The notes under the pieces were generated by a model, which saw nothing but the letters and a program-made list of their open reading frames with translations, did no database searches and had not been told where the DNA came from. The position numbers and the translations under genes were made by a program. DNA of 61,076 nt from NCBI RefSeq assembly GCF_006546775.1, contig NZ_VICE01000067.1, forward strand, positions 1 to 61,076. Direction: 5' to 3'. This DNA is from Marilutibacter aestuarii. GTDB lineage: Bacteria; Pseudomonadota; Gammaproteobacteria; Xanthomonadales; Xanthomonadaceae. Positions 1 to 11,496 of the stretch are shown here, one piece after another. How positions within the stretch are numbered: the stretch's first letter is position 1; the number at the start of each line of letters is the position of its first letter.

Positions 1-383
1 ACCCGTGCTTCCGGCGGGGGTTGCGCGGCGGGCGACTGCGCGCGCAGCGGCACCGGCGCCACCCCGGCCTCGGCCTGGGGTGCCTGCCCGGCCTGGTTGT
101 CGCGCGGGCGGGTGGTCTTCTCGTGCTCGCCACCGCCCTGGTTGCTGGCCTGGGCGAGGAAGTCCGCCTGCGCCTGCGTCAGCGGGCTCTGCGTCTGGGT
201 CAGGATGACGTCGAGCGTCGGCACCACCGGCGCCGCGCTCTCGAGTGCAAAACCCACGCCCAGCAGCAGCACGCCGTGGAACAGCAGCGACAGCACCAGG
301 GTCGCGGTCAGGCGCTGGTTCTCGTCGGGCACCGGGCGTACCGGCACGCGCGGGCCGGCCATCGCGGCGGCAGCGCCGCTCAT
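1..383 (-). CDS. tonB: TonB-family energy transducer, C-terminus cut by window edge
   Basis: The reading frame starts at the ATG at 383-381 and runs off the left edge, giving about 127 residues. A short basic N-terminus is followed by one membrane segment at about residues 27-48, then a Pro/Gln/Ala-rich stretch. This is the layout of TonB, an inner-membrane anchor with a periplasm-spanning linker that passes proton-motive energy to outer-membrane receptors. The diagnostic C-terminal domain lies outside the window, so the family call rests on topology and on its place 46 bases downstream of gshB, an arrangement I associate with xanthomonads. It is probably co-transcribed with gshB. Confidence 0.6.
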   Translation of the reverse strand, partial: MSGAAAAMAGPRVPVRPVPDENQRLTATLVLSLLFHGVLLLGVGFALESAAPVVPTLDVILTQTQSPLTQAQADFLAQASNQGGGEHEKTTRPRDNQAGQAPQAEAGVAPVPLRAQSPAAQPPPEAR

Positions 384-429
384 GGGGCCCCCGATGCGCG
401 CCGGTCCGCGATCGCCACCACCGGCCGGC

Positions 430-1389
<960 letters not shown>

Positions 1390-1517
1390 GGCAATGGGCA
1401 GGCGACGGGTCGGGCGATGGTAGCAGGCCGGTGCGCCGGGACGACGACGACGGCTCGAAAATCGCGAACGCGGCGGCTGAATGGCCCTTTTTTTCAGGGC
1501 CCGGATGCAATTCGTGC

Positions 1518-1546
1518 TTGACAGTTGCGGTCAGGCTTGGAATAAA
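1518..1546 (+). promoter_or_regulatory. Sigma70-like promoter of the pil-chp operon
   Basis: A consensus -35 TTGACA lies at 1518-1523. After a 17-base spacer there is AATAAA at 1541-1546, which matches TATAAT at 4 of 6 positions. It sits in the 195-base divergent gap between gshB and pilG and faces pilG. Transcription would begin near 1553, leaving a leader of about 30 to 60 bases depending on the pilG start. Just upstream, at about 1483-1500, GGCCCT and AGGGCC flank a T-run and could form a small hairpin. Confidence 0.65.
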
Positions 1547-1584
1547 GGCAGGCAAGCGAGGCGCCGCCATGCTCCACAAATAAA

Positions 1585-2025
1585 ATGGCGCCCGCACTTG
1601 GGGAATACGGAATGCTTGACGAGGGCCGCAAGGGCAGCCTCGATGGACTGCGGGTCATGGTGATCGATGACTCCAAGACCATCCGGCGCACTGCAGAGAC
1701 GTTGTTGAAGCGCGAAGGCTGTGACGTCGTCACGGCCGTCGATGGCTTTGAGGCGCTGGCGAAGATCGCCGACCAGCAGCCACAGATCATCTTCGTGGAC
1801 ATCATGATGCCGCGGCTGGACGGCTACCAGACCTGCGCGCTCATCAAGAGCAACCAGCTGTTCAAGGGGACGCCGGTGGTCATGCTGTCCTCCAAGGACG
1901 GCCTGTTCGACAAGGCCCGCGGGCGCATCGTCGGCTCCGAGCAGTACCTCACCAAGCCTTTCACGCGCGAGGAACTCCTCGGCGCCATCCGCACGCACGT
2001 AACCAACGAACCCAGCAACGCCTGA
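1585..2025 (+). CDS. pilG: Twitching-motility response regulator PilG
   Basis: This is a stand-alone CheY-like receiver of the Pil-Chp system, which controls type IV pilus extension. The acidic pair is IDDSK (D28, D29), the phospho-acceptor is D72 in FVDIMMP, and the conserved Lys is in YLTKPF. The 146-residue form starts at 1585. A second in-frame ATG at 1612 (residue 10) lies behind a GGGGAA stretch and would give 137 residues, which may be the true start. It is the first gene of the operon; pilH follows after 18 bases. Confidence 0.93.
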   Translation: MAPALGEYGMLDEGRKGSLDGLRVMVIDDSKTIRRTAETLLKREGCDVVTAVDGFEALAKIADQQPQIIFVDIMMPRLDGYQTCALIKSNQLFKGTPVVMLSSKDGLFDKARGRIVGSEQYLTKPFTREELLGAIRTHVTNEPSNA

Positions 2026-2043
2026 CCGGGGGGTAGGGCATCC

Positions 2044-2409
2044 ATGGCACGCATTCTCTTGATCGAAGACTCGCCGACCGACACGGCGGTCCTCACCCAG
2101 TTGCTGGAACGCAACGGCCACCAGGTGCTTTCATCCGGCAGCGCCGAGGACGGGATCGAGGTGTGTCGCCGCGAACAGCCCGACCTGGTGCTGATGGACG
2201 TCGTCCTGCCCGGCATGAACGGCTTCCAGGCGACCCGCGCGCTGTCGCGCGACGCCGACACCAAGGCCATCCCGGTGCTGATCGTCAGCACCAAGAGCAT
2301 GGACACCGACAAGGCCTGGGGCCTGCGCCAGGGCGCCAAGGACTACATCGTCAAGCCGCCGCGCGAGGACGAGCTGGTCGCGCGCATCAACGACCTGCTC
2401 GGGGACTGA
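2044..2409 (+). CDS. pilH: Twitching-motility response regulator PilH
   Basis: This is the second single-domain receiver of the Pil-Chp pathway (121 residues). IEDSPTD supplies the acidic pocket, D52 in LMDVVLPG is the phospho-acceptor, and IVKPP carries the conserved Lys. In Pseudomonas aeruginosa, PilG and PilH have opposing roles in pilus extension and retraction; here that is inferred from orthology. The start has a GGGGGTAGGG stretch upstream. pilI follows within 10 bases, so the genes are likely translationally linked. Confidence 0.93.
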   Translation: MARILLIEDSPTDTAVLTQLLERNGHQVLSSGSAEDGIEVCRREQPDLVLMDVVLPGMNGFQATRALSRDADTKAIPVLIVSTKSMDTDKAWGLRQGAKDYIVKPPREDELVARINDLLGD

Positions 2410-2417
2410 GCGCGGCC

Positions 2418-3041
2418 GTGGACACGAACATGACGCCCTTCGAGGTCCTGGTCGACTACGAGCGTCGCAGCCTCGCGCACGTCGTCGGCCTGCCCGAGCA
2501 GATCGACGCGCCGGGCCTGTGGCGCGGCGTCGGCTACCGCATCGGCAGCCGCCGGCTGGCCTCGGGCTTCGACGAGGTGGTGGAAATCCTGACCCTGCCC
2601 CAGGTGACGCCGGTCCCCGGCGCCCAGGCGTGGCTGCTCGGCCTGGCCAACGTGCGCGGCAACCTGCTGCCGGTGGTCGATCTCAAGCAGTTCCTGCAGG
2701 CCGAGCGCACGGTGATCCACGAAGGGCAGCGCATCCTGCTGGTGCGCCAGTCCGGCGGCAACCTCGCCGTGCTGATCGACGAGTTGTACGGACAGCGCAG
2801 CTTCAACGAGGAGCAGCGGCACGACGCCGCCGCGGGCATGGACGCGTCCCAGGATGACGCCGGCACCTGGGCGGAAGGCCGTTACCGGCATTTCATCGAT
2901 CACAGCTATCGGCTGGACGACACCGAATGGGGCGTCTTCAGCCTGGATCGCCTTACCCGCACTCCGGAATTCAGGCAGGCCGCCGCCGACTTCGCACGGC
3001 CTGAACTGGGCAATCGCAACACACTTGAGGTTGAATCATGA
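2418..3041 (+). CDS. pilI: CheW-like adaptor PilI
   Basis: This CheW-domain protein couples the PilJ receptor to the ChpA kinase. About 208 residues are counted from the GTG at 2418; an in-frame ATG at 2430 is four codons in. The GTG is preferred weakly, because GGGGA at 2401-2405 sits 12 bases upstream of it. The CheW core is visible in the [18 protein letters not shown] segment, the strand-loop that contacts receptor and kinase. The stop overlaps the pilJ ATG by four bases (ATGA). Confidence 0.9.
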   Translation: MDTNMTPFEVLVDYERRSLAHVVGLPEQIDAPGLWRGVGYRIGSRRLASGFDEVVEILTLPQVTPVPGAQAWLLGLANVRGNLLPVVDLKQFLQAERTVIHEGQRILLVRQSGGNLAVLIDELYGQRSFNEEQRHDAAAGMDASQDDAGTWAEGRYRHFIDHSYRLDDTEWGVFSLDRLTRTPEFRQAAADFARPELGNRNTLEVES

Positions 3042-5059
3042 GCACTGACATGAATAACGCTGTTGGCAAGGTCCGCCAGTACGGCGTCAACACCTGGTTG
3101 ACGGTGCTCGGCATCGCCCTGGTGGTGTTCGGCCTCAACACGGGCTACTCGGTCTGGAAGGCGTCCCGCCTCGGCGGTGCGAGCTCCGCGGCCTCGGACC
3201 TGCAGGTGCTCTCGCAGAAGATGGCCGTGCAGGGCCGCGAAGCGGTCGGCGGCCAGCAGGACGCGTTCACCGCGTTCAAGGCGACCAAGGCGCAGATCGA
3301 CGGCCACATCAGCAGCCTCAACAGCAACTTCGGCGACACCACCGGCGTCGCCGGGCCGATCCGCGAGGTCACCCAGACCTGGCAGCCGCTGGGCGAGAGC
3401 GCCGAGAAGCTGATCCAGAGCGAAGAGGCCGTGCTCGGCCTGGCCGGCAACATCGACAGCTTCAACGCCAAGGTGCCGCAGCTGCAGGCGAACCTGGACG
3501 AGCTCGTCCGCGCCATGTCCTCCAGCGGCTCGCCGTCCTCGCAGGTCTACTACGCGCTGCGACAGGTCGTGCTCTCGGGTACGATCGCCCGCCGCATCAC
3601 CGAGATCCAGGCCGGCGGCAGCGGCGCCACCGCGGCCGGTGACGCGCTCGCGCGCGACGTGCTGGTCTTCGACAACGTCCTGACCGGCCTGCGCGAGGGT
3701 GGCGAGAACCCGTCGATCACCGCGCTGAGCAACCAGGGCGCGGTCAGCGCCCTCGGCCAGGTCGAGACACTCTGGGCCGACATGCGCAAGGACGTCGACG
3801 CGATCCTGGGCAGCACGCCCAACCTGTTCCAGGCGCAGGCCGCGGCCAACAGCCTGACCGAGGGGTCGGATGCGCTGGAGTCGGACAGCAAGACCCTGTT
3901 CAACGCCTTCACCTCGACCGGTTCGATGAAGGACACGAACCTGCTGGGCAACATCTGGATCAGCATCGTGTCCGGCGCCATTGCCCTGCTCGCGATCGTC
4001 GGCTTGCTGTACTCGCTCAACCGCGCGCAGCAGGTCCGCTACCAGACCACGAAGGAACTCAACGACCGCAACCAGGAGGCGATCATGCGCCTGCTGGACG
4101 AGATGGGTTCGCTCGCCGAAGGCGACCTGACCGTGAAGGCGACCGTGACCGAGGACATGACCGGCGCGATCGCGGACTCGATCAACTTCGCGGTCGAGCA
4201 GCTGCGCAGCCTGGTGCAGACCATTACCGATACCTCGGTGCAGGTCGCCTCCAGCGCGCAGGAAACCCAGGCCACCGCCATGCACCTGGCCGAGGCCGCC
4301 GAGCACCAGGCGCAGGAAATCAGCTCCGCCTCGAGCCGCATCAGCGAAATCGCCGACAGCATCAACCAGGTGTCGCGCAACTCCGCCGAATCGGCGGACG
4401 TGGCGCAGCGCTCGGTGCAGATCGCGACCAAGGGCGCCGGCGTCGTGCGCCAGACGATCGCGGGCATGGACAACATCCGCGACCAGATCCAGGAAACCTC
4501 GAAGCGAATCAAGCGACTGGGCGAAAGCTCGCAGGAGATCGGCTCGATCGTCGAACTGATCAACGACATCTCCGAGCAGACGAACATCCTGGCGCTGAAC
4601 GCGGCCATCCAGGCGGCTTCGGCCGGCGAGGCGGGCCGCGGGTTCGCGGTCGTGGCCGACGAAGTGCAGCGACTCGCGGAACGCGCCTCGAACGCGACGA
4701 AGCGAATCGAGACCCTGGTCCAGACCATTCAGTCCGATACCAACGAAGCGGTCAGCTCGATGGAGCAGACGACCTCGGAAGTGGTCGCCGGTGCGCGACT
4801 GGCCGAGGATGCGGGTACTGCGCTGGGCGAGATCGAAAAGGTGTCGTCCGACCTGTCGGGCCTCATCCAGGGCATCTCGAGCGCGGCGCAGCAGCAGACC
4901 AGCGCGGCGTCGAACATCACCGAGACCATGAACACGATCCAGTCGATCACCGCGCAGACCTCGCAGGGTGCGAGCCAGACGGCGGAATCGATCGGGAACC
5001 TCGCGCAGCTCGCCGCCGACCTGCGCCGTTCGGTCGCCGACTTCAAGCTGCCGGCTTGA
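3038..5059 (+). CDS. pilJ: Methyl-accepting chemotaxis-type receptor PilJ
   Basis: This is the inner-membrane receptor of the twitching chemosensory system (673 residues). A first membrane segment lies at about residues 15-38. A periplasmic PilJ-type region follows, with a second membrane segment at about 307-327, then HAMP and a long cytoplasmic signalling coiled coil. The hairpin tip, at about residues 512-545, carries [19 protein letters not shown], the form typical of PilJ rather than the commoner AAIEAARAGE. The start overlaps pilI. The usual next gene, pilK (a CheR-type methyltransferase), is absent here. Confidence 0.95.
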   Translation: MSTDMNNAVGKVRQYGVNTWLTVLGIALVVFGLNTGYSVWKASRLGGASSAASDLQVLSQKMAVQGREAVGGQQDAFTAFKATKAQIDGHISSLNSNFGDTTGVAGPIREVTQTWQPLGESAEKLIQSEEAVLGLAGNIDSFNAKVPQLQANLDELVRAMSSSGSPSSQVYYALRQVVLSGTIARRITEIQAGGSGATAAGDALARDVLVFDNVLTGLREGGENPSITALSNQGAVSALGQVETLWADMRKDVDAILGSTPNLFQAQAAANSLTEGSDALESDSKTLFNAFTSTGSMKDTNLLGNIWISIVSGAIALLAIVGLLYSLNRAQQVRYQTTKELNDRNQEAIMRLLDEMGSLAEGDLTVKATVTEDMTGAIADSINFAVEQLRSLVQTITDTSVQVASSAQETQATAMHLAEAAEHQAQEISSASSRISEIADSINQVSRNSAESADVAQRSVQIATKGAGVVRQTIAGMDNIRDQIQETSKRIKRLGESSQEIGSIVELINDISEQTNILALNAAIQAASAGEAGRGFAVVADEVQRLAERASNATKRIETLVQTIQSDTNEAVSSMEQTTSEVVAGARLAEDAGTALGEIEKVSSDLSGLIQGISSAAQQQTSAASNITETMNTIQSITAQTSQGASQTAESIGNLAQLAADLRRSVADFKLPA

Positions 5060-5077
5060 CGCTGGGCTGGCAGCACG

Positions 5078-5167
5078 ATGAGAGAACCGAGCATGAACAC
5101 GCCGGGCATGTTCGATCCAGGGATGCGCATGGTGCGCAGCCACGCTGACGGGCAGGTCCGACCATGA
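5078..5167 (+). CDS. Possible 29-codon ORF coupled to chpA
   Basis: A short frame begins at the ATG at 5078, with a second in-frame ATG at 5093. It ends in a TGA at 5165-5167 that overlaps the chpA ATG (ATGA). It fills nearly the whole 104-base pilJ-chpA gap. The peptide has no recognisable domain and the upstream ribosome-binding signal is weak. It may be a coupling leader for chpA, a remnant of a lost pilK, or chance in GC-rich DNA. The overlap is seen directly; its function is speculation. Confidence 0.25.
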   Translation: MREPSMNTPGMFDPGMRMVRSHADGQVRP

Positions 5168-8100
5168 CCGTGATGAGCGACGCGATCGACACCACCACGC
5201 TGGGCTGGATCAAGCCGGAGCTGGACCAGACACTGCAACAGGCCCGCGACGAGATCGAGGCCTTTGCGGAAAACAAGGGCGATACCGCCCGCATGCGCGC
5301 GTGCGCCGCCCACCTGCACCAGGTGCACGGCACGCTGCGCATGGTGGAGCTGTATGCGCCGGCGATGGTCTCTGAAGAGATGGAGCGCCTGTCGCTCGCG
5401 CTGCTTCACGGCGAGATCGAGAACCGCGACGAAGCCTGCGCCGTTCTCATGCGCGGTGCCGTCCAGCTCCCGGACTACCTGGAACGCCTGCAGGGCGGTC
5501 ACCGGGACATCCCGATCGTGCTGTTGCCCCTGCTCAACGAGCTGCGTGCGATGCGCGGCGAAGTGGGGCTGAACGAAAGCGTCCTGTTCGCACCCAACCT
5601 CGACCGTCCCCTGCCTTCCGACCTGCCGGCCTCGCTGCCGGCGAGTGGCAAGCCCGGCAGCACCGCGAGCGCGCACCTCGCGGCGCTGCGCAAGTCCCTC
5701 AACGACTGGCCCGAGCACGCGGGCCCGGCCGATGCCGCCGGGCTGGTGAGCGCCATCGACGGCCTGCTGTCCGATGTCGCCGTCGAGCCGCTGCGCCGCA
5801 TGCTGTGGGTGGCCCAGTGCGTCGCCGAGGCCCTTCGCGACAATGCCATGCCGGCCACCCGTGCCCTCCGCCACGCCTTCGGTGGCGTGGAGCGCGAGGC
5901 GCGCCAGATGCTGGAAGGCGACGATTTCAGCGGCCCGCGCAGCGGTCCCGCCGCGGAGCCGACCCGCCAGCTGCTGTACCACGTCGCGCACAGCGCGGGC
6001 GGTCACCCGGCGCTGGACGCGCTCCGGGAAACCTTCAACCTCGACGCGCAGTTGCCGAGCGAGTCCGAAGTCGAGCACGCGCGCGGCAGCCTCAGCGGCC
6101 GCAACCGCGAGCTGCTCGACACCGTGTCGGCGGCGATCAAGGAAGACCTGTTGCGCGTCAAGGACGCGCTCGACCTGCACCTGCGCACCCAACAGGACGA
6201 CGTCGGCGGACTCGCGCAGCAGGTGGACGTGCTGACCCGGGTCAGCGACACCCTCGGCATGCTGGGCCTGGGCATGGCCCGGAACGTGGTCGTCCAGCAC
6301 CGCGACATCCTGCGCGACATCGTCAACGGCCTGAAGCCGGCCGACGAGGGCGCCCTGCTCGATGTCGCCGGCGCCCTGTTGTACGTCGACGCGAGCCTGG
6401 ACGACCAGGTGTCGCGCCTGGGCCACCAGGGCCCCGAACAGGAAGGCAGCCTGCTGGCGAGTGAATCGCGCAAGGTGCTCGACGTGGTGGTGCGCGAGGC
6501 GATCGCCAACTTCGGCGACGCCCGCCAGTCCTTCGTGGCCTTCGTCGAGACCAACTGGGACCACGACGAACTGGCCGAGGTGCCGCGCCTGCTGGACGAG
6601 GTCGGGGGCGCGATGCGCATCCTCGAGCTCGAATTGCCCGGCGAGTACCTGCGCGGCATCAAGCGCTACACCGAGGTGGAGCTGATCGGCCGTCGCAAGG
6701 TGCCGACCGGCAGCCAGCTCGACACCCTGGCCGACAGCCTGGCCAGCCTGGAGTACTACCTCGAGGCGGTGCGCGAACAGCGCCCCAACCGCGAGCGGAT
6801 CCTCGACATCGCCCGCCAGAGCCTGGAGACGCTGGGCTACTGGCCGGTGCCCAGCACCGCGGACCACGTGGTGGCCGGCGACCTGCCCGGCGCCATGCGC
6901 ATCGACGACGACACCCGCGAAGCGGTGTCGCGCGCGTTGGGCGAGCTGGAGCGCGCGCCTGCGCGCGCCACTGGCGTTCCCGCCGAGGCGGCATTCGATA
7001 GCCCGGACGCGCCGGCCGTAGCGCCGGAGGCCGCGGACACGGTAGCGCCGGTCGGTCACGCCGCGCACAGCCCGGTCGCCGACGCGGGCGTCGCCTCCGC
7101 CGGCTTCGAGCACAGCGACGACATCGACGACGATATCCGCGAGGTCTTCCTCGAGGAAGTCGAAGAGGAGATCGCCAATCTCGGCAACCTGTTGCCGACC
7201 TGGTACGAACAGCCGGGCGACAAGGAAAAGCTGCGCCCGATCCGCCGCGTCTTCCATACCCTGAAGGGCAGTGGCCGCCTCGTCGGCGCGCGCACCCTGG
7301 GCGAGTTCAGCTGGAAGATCGAGAGCATGCTCAATCGCGTGCTCGACACCGACAATGGCCGCGAGCCCAGTCCCGCGGTCGTCTCCGTGGTCGAGCATGC
7401 CTTCGCCGTGCTGCCGCAGCTGCGCGACGCGCTACAGGGTGGCGCGGTCGTCACCGCGGATCTGGCGGGACTGGAGGCCATCGCCGATCGGGTCGCGGCG
7501 GGCGAGGAAGTCTTCTACACCGCACCCGAGCCCCAGGCCGAAGCCGTCGCGGACGAGACGCCCGCGAGCGAGCCGGCAGCGGAGATCGAAGTGGAGGCCG
7601 AGAGCACGCCTTCGGTCGAGGAAGTCGCCCTCGAGGCGAGCGAGCCCGAAGCGTCTGTCGTCGAAGAAGTGGTGGAGCCCGACCCCGTCGGTATCCCTGC
7701 CTCGGTCGATCCGGTCCTGCTGGAGATCCTCGACACCGAGGTCACCGGTCACCTGGCCACCATCGAAGACTGGATCGCCAGCGCCCAGGTCGTGCCGCAG
7801 CACGTCAACGACGGCCTGCAACGCGCCATCCACACCCTGAATGGCGCGTTCGCCATGACCGAAGTGCCGGTGATCACCGAGATCACGGCGCCGGCGGAGG
7901 GCTACGTCAAGCGCCTGCTGGTGAGCGGTGCGCCGGTCAATGCCGAGGGCGTCGCCACCCTGGCGGCGGTGGCGCATGCCATCCGCAACACGCTCGAGGC
8001 GCTCAAGACGCCGGCGCCACGCATTCCCGCGTTCGAAGGCCTGGCCGATCGCGTGGTGGAACTGCGCGACGCGCTGCCGGCCGTGCAAGCCCCGGTCGGC

Positions 8101-11100
8101 ATCGAGGCCATCGAGGAGCCCGTGGCGCCGGCGCCCACTCCGACGCCAGCGCCGGAGCGCGAACGGACCGGCCACCTGGTGTCCATCGACCTCAGCAGCT
8201 TCGTCGGCCACGTCGACGCAGTCCCGTCCCATCTGGCGCGCAGCCCCGAAGCGGTTGCCGCCGAACTCGACGAAGTGGCGCGCATCGAGCGCGAGCGCGA
8301 AGAGCAGCTGCAGTCCGGCCGCATGGCGCCCACGCGTGATGCCGCATCCGAAGATGCGATCAACCGCGAAGCCGCGCTGCTTGAGGCCGAGCGCATCGAG
8401 GCCGAGCGGCTGGAAGCCGAACGCGCACAGGCCGAGCGCCTCGCCGCGGAGCGTGCCGAAGCCGAGCGCGTGGAAGCCGAACGCCTCGCCGCGGAGCGTG
8501 CCGAAGCCGAACGCGCGGAGGCCGAGCGCCTCGCCGCGGAGCGTGCCGAAGCCGAGCGCGTGGAGGCCGAGCGCCTTGCCGCGGAGCGTGCCGAAGCCGA
8601 GCGCGTGGAAGCCGAGCGCCTCGCCGCGGAGCGTGCCGAAGCCGAGCGCGTGGAGGCCGAGCGCCTCGCCACCGAGCGTGCCGAAGCCGAGCGCGCCGAA
8701 GCCGAACGCCTGGCCGCGGAGCGTGCCGAAGCCGAGCGCGTGGAGGCCGAGCGCCTGGCCGCGGAACGTGCGGAAGCCGAGCAGACCGAGGCCGAACGTC
8801 TTGCTGCCGAGCATGCCGAAGCCGAGCGCCTGGCAGCCGAACGCGCGGAAGCCGAGCGCCTCGCCGCCGAACGCGCCGAAGCCGAGCGTCTCGAGGCCGA
8901 ACGGCTCCAGGCGGAGGAAGAGGCGGAGTACGCGCGGCTGGAAGCCGAGTACGCGGCCGGCAAGGACAGCGCCGGGGACAAGGTCGAGTCGGACACGGCG
9001 ACCGCGGGCGAGACGCCGGTGGCTGTGCCGGCCGATGCCGATCCGGCGCTCGAGCCGGCGGTCAGCCACGTCCTCCTGGCCGCATTGGCCGTGGATGCCG
9101 ACCCGGATGCCGACCTCGACCTGGCCGATCTCGACCCGGAGCTCGTCGACATCTTCGTGGAGGAGGGCGGCGACCTGCTCGATCATTCCGACGGCCTGCT
9201 GGCGCAGCTGCGCCAGTCGCCCGAGGACCGTGACATCCTCGTCGGCATGCAGCGCGACCTGCATACGCTGAAGGGCGGTGCGCGCATGGCCGGCATCATG
9301 GCCGTTGGCGAGCTCGGCCACGTCATGGAGTCGCTGCTCGAGGCCGTCGTCGAACGTCGCGTCGAACTGGGCCGCGACAGCGTGCCCTTGCTCGAGCAGG
9401 GCTTCGACCGCCTGCATGCGATGGTCACCCGCGTCGGTGAGCGCAAGGCGATCGCGATGCCCGAGGCGATGATCGCCGAGTTCGAGGCACGCTCACGTGG
9501 GACCACCACCCTGGTCGAGCCCGATGCCGCGTCCCCGGTCGCCGATGCGCCCGAGGCCGCTCCGTCGCCGGCGGCGAGCGAACGCTCCCGGGTCGAGGCG
9601 CCTGTCGCGCGCCCGGGCCTGTCGGCGCCGATCGGCAGTGAGACGCTGGTCGACGACGACGACGAGATCATGGTCCGCACCCCGCAGGAACAGGTGCGCA
9701 TCCGCGCCGACCTGCTGGACCGCCTGGTCAACTACGCCGGCGAGGTCGCGATCTACCGCGCGCGCCTGGAGCAGCAGCTGGGTGCGTTCCGCGGCGCGAT
9801 CGCGGAAATGGCTCAGACCAACACCCGCATGCGCGACCAGCTGCGTCGCCTCGAGATCGAGACCGAAGCACAGATCGTCGCGCGCTACCAGCGTGAGGCC
9901 GACAGTGGCGAACCCGCGTTCGATCCGCTGGAGCTGGACCGCTTCTCGACGCTGCAACAGCTGTCGCGCGCGCTTTCCGAGTCCGCGGCCGACCATGGCA
10001 GCCTGCAGCAGACCCTCGACGACCTGACCCGCCAATACGAGACCCTGCTCCTGCAGCAGTCGCGCGTGAGCTCGGAGCTGCAGGAAGGCCTGATGCGCAC
10101 CCGCATGGTGCCCATCGATGGCCTCCTGCCGCGCCTGCGTCGCGTGGTGCGCCAGGCATCGGGCGAACTGGGCAAGCACGTCCAGCTCAAGCTCGACGGC
10201 TCGCAGGGCGAGCTGGACCGCAACGTCCTCGAGCGCATGACGGCACCGCTGGAGCACATGCTGCGCAACGCGGTGGCGCATGGCCTGGAAACGCCCGAGG
10301 CCCGTCGCAAGGCAGGCAAGGCAGAGGAAGGCAGCATCCGCATCGCGGTGCGCCGTGAGGGTTCGGAAGTCGTCCTGGTGGTCTCCGACGACGGCAGCGG
10401 CCTCGACCGCGAGGCGATCCGCAAGCGCGGCCTGGAGCGCGGCCTCATCCGCGAAGGCGCGGTGCTGGGCGACTCCGACCTCGACATGCTGATCCTCGAG
10501 CCCGGGTTCTCGACCGCCAGCGAAGTCAGCCGCCTGGCCGGCCGTGGCGTCGGCATGGACGTGGTGGCCAGCGAAGTCCACCAGCTGGGCGGCACGCTCG
10601 ACATCCGGTCCACCCCGGGCAAGGGCGTGACCTTCACCCTGCGCCTGCCGCAGACGCTCGCGGTTACCCAGGCGGTGTTCGTCAAGATCGGCGAGACCAG
10701 CTTCGCGGTGCCGATTGCCTCCGTGCGTGGCGTCGGCCGCATCAGCCGCGAAGCGCTGGAGGGCCCGTCCCCGAGCTACGAGTACGGCGGCGAAGACTAC
10801 GTCGTGCACGACCTTGGCCAGCTGATCGGCCATGCGCCGGCCAAGGCCGAGGGCCAGTTGCAGATGCCGGTCCTGCTGATCCGGTCCGGTGACCTGCGCG
10901 CGGCGGTCTGCGTCGACCAGGTGGTCGGCAACCGCGAGATCGTGGTGAAATCGGTCGGTCCCCAGGTCGCATCCGTGCCGGGCATCTTCGGCGCGACGAT
11001 CATGGGTGACGGCCGCGTGGTGGTCATCCTCGACGTCGCCCCGCTGGTGCGCCGCCGCGCGGCGATGCCCGAAGATGCCAACGTCGAGCCGATGCCGAGC

Positions 11101-11496
11101 CACGAGCCGCGCCGCGTGCCGCTGGTCATGGTGGTCGACGACTCGGTCACCATGCGCAAGGTCAGCGGTCGCGTGCTCGAGCGCCATGGCTTCGAGGTCG
11201 CCACCGCGAAGGATGGCATCGATGCGCTTGAGCGCATGACCGAAGTGGTGCCCGACCTGATGCTGCTCGACATCGAGATGCCGCGAATGGACGGCTACGA
11301 ACTGGCCACGGAAATGAAGGCCGATTCACGTCTGCGCGACGTGCCGATTGTGATGATCACCTCGCGTACCGGCGACAAGCATCGCCAGCGTGCGCTTGAA
11401 ATCGGCGTCAACCGCTACCTGGGCAAGCCGTACCAGGAGCCGGAACTGATGCGCAACGTGTACGAACTGCTCGGGATCGAACAAGAGAATGACTGA
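5164..11496 (+). CDS. chpA: Hybrid chemosensory histidine kinase ChpA (PilL)
   Basis: This 2110-residue CheA-type kinase is the core of the Pil-Chp system. The N-terminal half resembles FimL/ChpA regions with degenerate Hpt folds. Hpt-type phosphorylatable histidines are H698 (HTLKGSGR), H890 (HTLNGAF, divergent) and H1367 (HTLKGGAR). Between the last two is an Ala-Glu-Arg repeat at residues 1074-1254. Next come the dimerisation and kinase core, with the N-box in [12 protein letters not shown], then DDGSGLD and GRGVGMD, followed by a CheW-like regulatory domain. The C-terminal receiver has phospho-acceptor D2036 in [11 protein letters not shown]. Fewer Hpt modules are visible than in P. aeruginosa ChpA. 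The stop overlaps chpB by 8 bases. Confidence 0.95.
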   Translation: MTVMSDAIDTTTLGWIKPELDQTLQQARDEIEAFAENKGDTARMRACAAHLHQVHGTLRMVELYAPAMVSEEMERLSLALLHGEIENRDEACAVLMRGAVQLPDYLERLQGGHRDIPIVLLPLLNELRAMRGEVGLNESVLFAPNLDRPLPSDLPASLPASGKPGSTASAHLAALRKSLNDWPEHAGPADAAGLVSAIDGLLSDVAVEPLRRMLWVAQCVAEALRDNAMPATRALRHAFGGVEREARQMLEGDDFSGPRSGPAAEPTRQLLYHVAHSAGGHPALDALRETFNLDAQLPSESEVEHARGSLSGRNRELLDTVSAAIKEDLLRVKDALDLHLRTQQDDVGGLAQQVDVLTRVSDTLGMLGLGMARNVVVQHRDILRDIVNGLKPADEGALLDVAGALLYVDASLDDQVSRLGHQGPEQEGSLLASESRKVLDVVVREAIANFGDARQSFVAFVETNWDHDELAEVPRLLDEVGGAMRILELELPGEYLRGIKRYTEVELIGRRKVPTGSQLDTLADSLASLEYYLEAVREQRPNRERILDIARQSLETLGYWPVPSTADHVVAGDLPGAMRIDDDTREAVSRALGELERAPARATGVPAEAAFDSPDAPAVAPEAADTVAPVGHAAHSPVADAGVASAGFEHSDDIDDDIREVFLEEVEEEIANLGNLLPTWYEQPGDKEKLRPIRRVFHTLKGSGRLVGARTLGEFSWKIESMLNRVLDTDNGREPSPAVVSVVEHAFAVLPQLRDALQGGAVVTADLAGLEAIADRVAAGEEVFYTAPEPQAEAVADETPASEPAAEIEVEAESTPSVEEVALEASEPEASVVEEVVEPDPVGIPASVDPVLLEILDTEVTGHLATIEDWIASAQVVPQHVNDGLQRAIHTLNGAFAMTEVPVITEITAPAEGYVKRLLVSGAPVNAEGVATLAAVAHAIRNTLEALKTPAPRIPAFEGLADRVVELRDALPAVQAPVGIEAIEEPVAPAPTPTPAPERERTGHLVSIDLSSFVGHVDAVPSHLARSPEAVAAELDEVARIEREREEQLQSGRMAPTRDAASEDAINREAALLEAERIEAERLEAERAQAERLAAERAEAERVEAERLAAERAEAERAEAERLAAERAEAERVEAERLAAERAEAERVEAERLAAERAEAERVEAERLATERAEAERAEAERLAAERAEAERVEAERLAAERAEAEQTEAERLAAEHAEAERLAAERAEAERLAAERAEAERLEAERLQAEEEAEYARLEAEYAAGKDSAGDKVESDTATAGETPVAVPADADPALEPAVSHVLLAALAVDADPDADLDLADLDPELVDIFVEEGGDLLDHSDGLLAQLRQSPEDRDILVGMQRDLHTLKGGARMAGIMAVGELGHVMESLLEAVVERRVELGRDSVPLLEQGFDRLHAMVTRVGERKAIAMPEAMIAEFEARSRGTTTLVEPDAASPVADAPEAAPSPAASERSRVEAPVARPGLSAPIGSETLVDDDDEIMVRTPQEQVRIRADLLDRLVNYAGEVAIYRARLEQQLGAFRGAIAEMAQTNTRMRDQLRRLEIETEAQIVARYQREADSGEPAFDPLELDRFSTLQQLSRALSESAADHGSLQQTLDDLTRQYETLLLQQSRVSSELQEGLMRTRMVPIDGLLPRLRRVVRQASGELGKHVQLKLDGSQGELDRNVLERMTAPLEHMLRNAVAHGLETPEARRKAGKAEEGSIRIAVRREGSEVVLVVSDDGSGLDREAIRKRGLERGLIREGAVLGDSDLDMLILEPGFSTASEVSRLAGRGVGMDVVASEVHQLGGTLDIRSTPGKGVTFTLRLPQTLAVTQAVFVKIGETSFAVPIASVRGVGRISREALEGPSPSYEYGGEDYVVHDLGQLIGHAPAKAEGQLQMPVLLIRSGDLRAAVCVDQVVGNREIVVKSVGPQVASVPGIFGATIMGDGRVVVILDVAPLVRRRAAMPEDANVEPMPSHEPRRVPLVMVVDDSVTMRKVSGRVLERHGFEVATAKDGIDALERMTEVVPDLMLLDIEMPRMDGYELATEMKADSRLRDVPIVMITSRTGDKHRQRALEIGVNRYLGKPYQEPELMRNVYELLGIEQEND
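8383..8925 (+). repeat. Tandem Ala-Glu-Arg coding repeat inside chpA
   Basis: About 540 bases encode near-perfect pentads of the type AER-x-[EA] (ChpA residues 1074-1254). The basic DNA period is 15 bases, with larger blocks of 30, 45 and 60 bases repeated almost exactly. The peptide would form a long, charged, continuous alpha-helix or coiled coil. It separates the H890 and H1367 phosphotransfer regions. Such arrays usually vary in copy number between strains, which is an expectation and not something seen here. Confidence 0.9.

Noticed and set aside
1483-1500. GGCCCT-T-run-AGGGCC as a terminator
   Set aside because: It lies between divergent genes, upstream of the pilG promoter, with the T-run inside the loop rather than after the stem. 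There is nothing for it to terminate.
4729-7398. 889-codon antisense frame opposite pilJ and chpA
   Set aside because: The plus strand carries unmistakable PilJ and ChpA domains with tight start-stop coupling. The antisense peptide is His/Gln/Arg-rich with no domain.
7432-9417. 661-codon open frame antisense to chpA, and a second frame of 416 codons nearby
   Set aside because: Both arise from the GC-rich codon bias and Ala-Glu-Arg repeats of chpA on the other strand. Composition is repetitive Gly/Leu/His or Ser/Ala/Arg, with no ribosome-binding signal.
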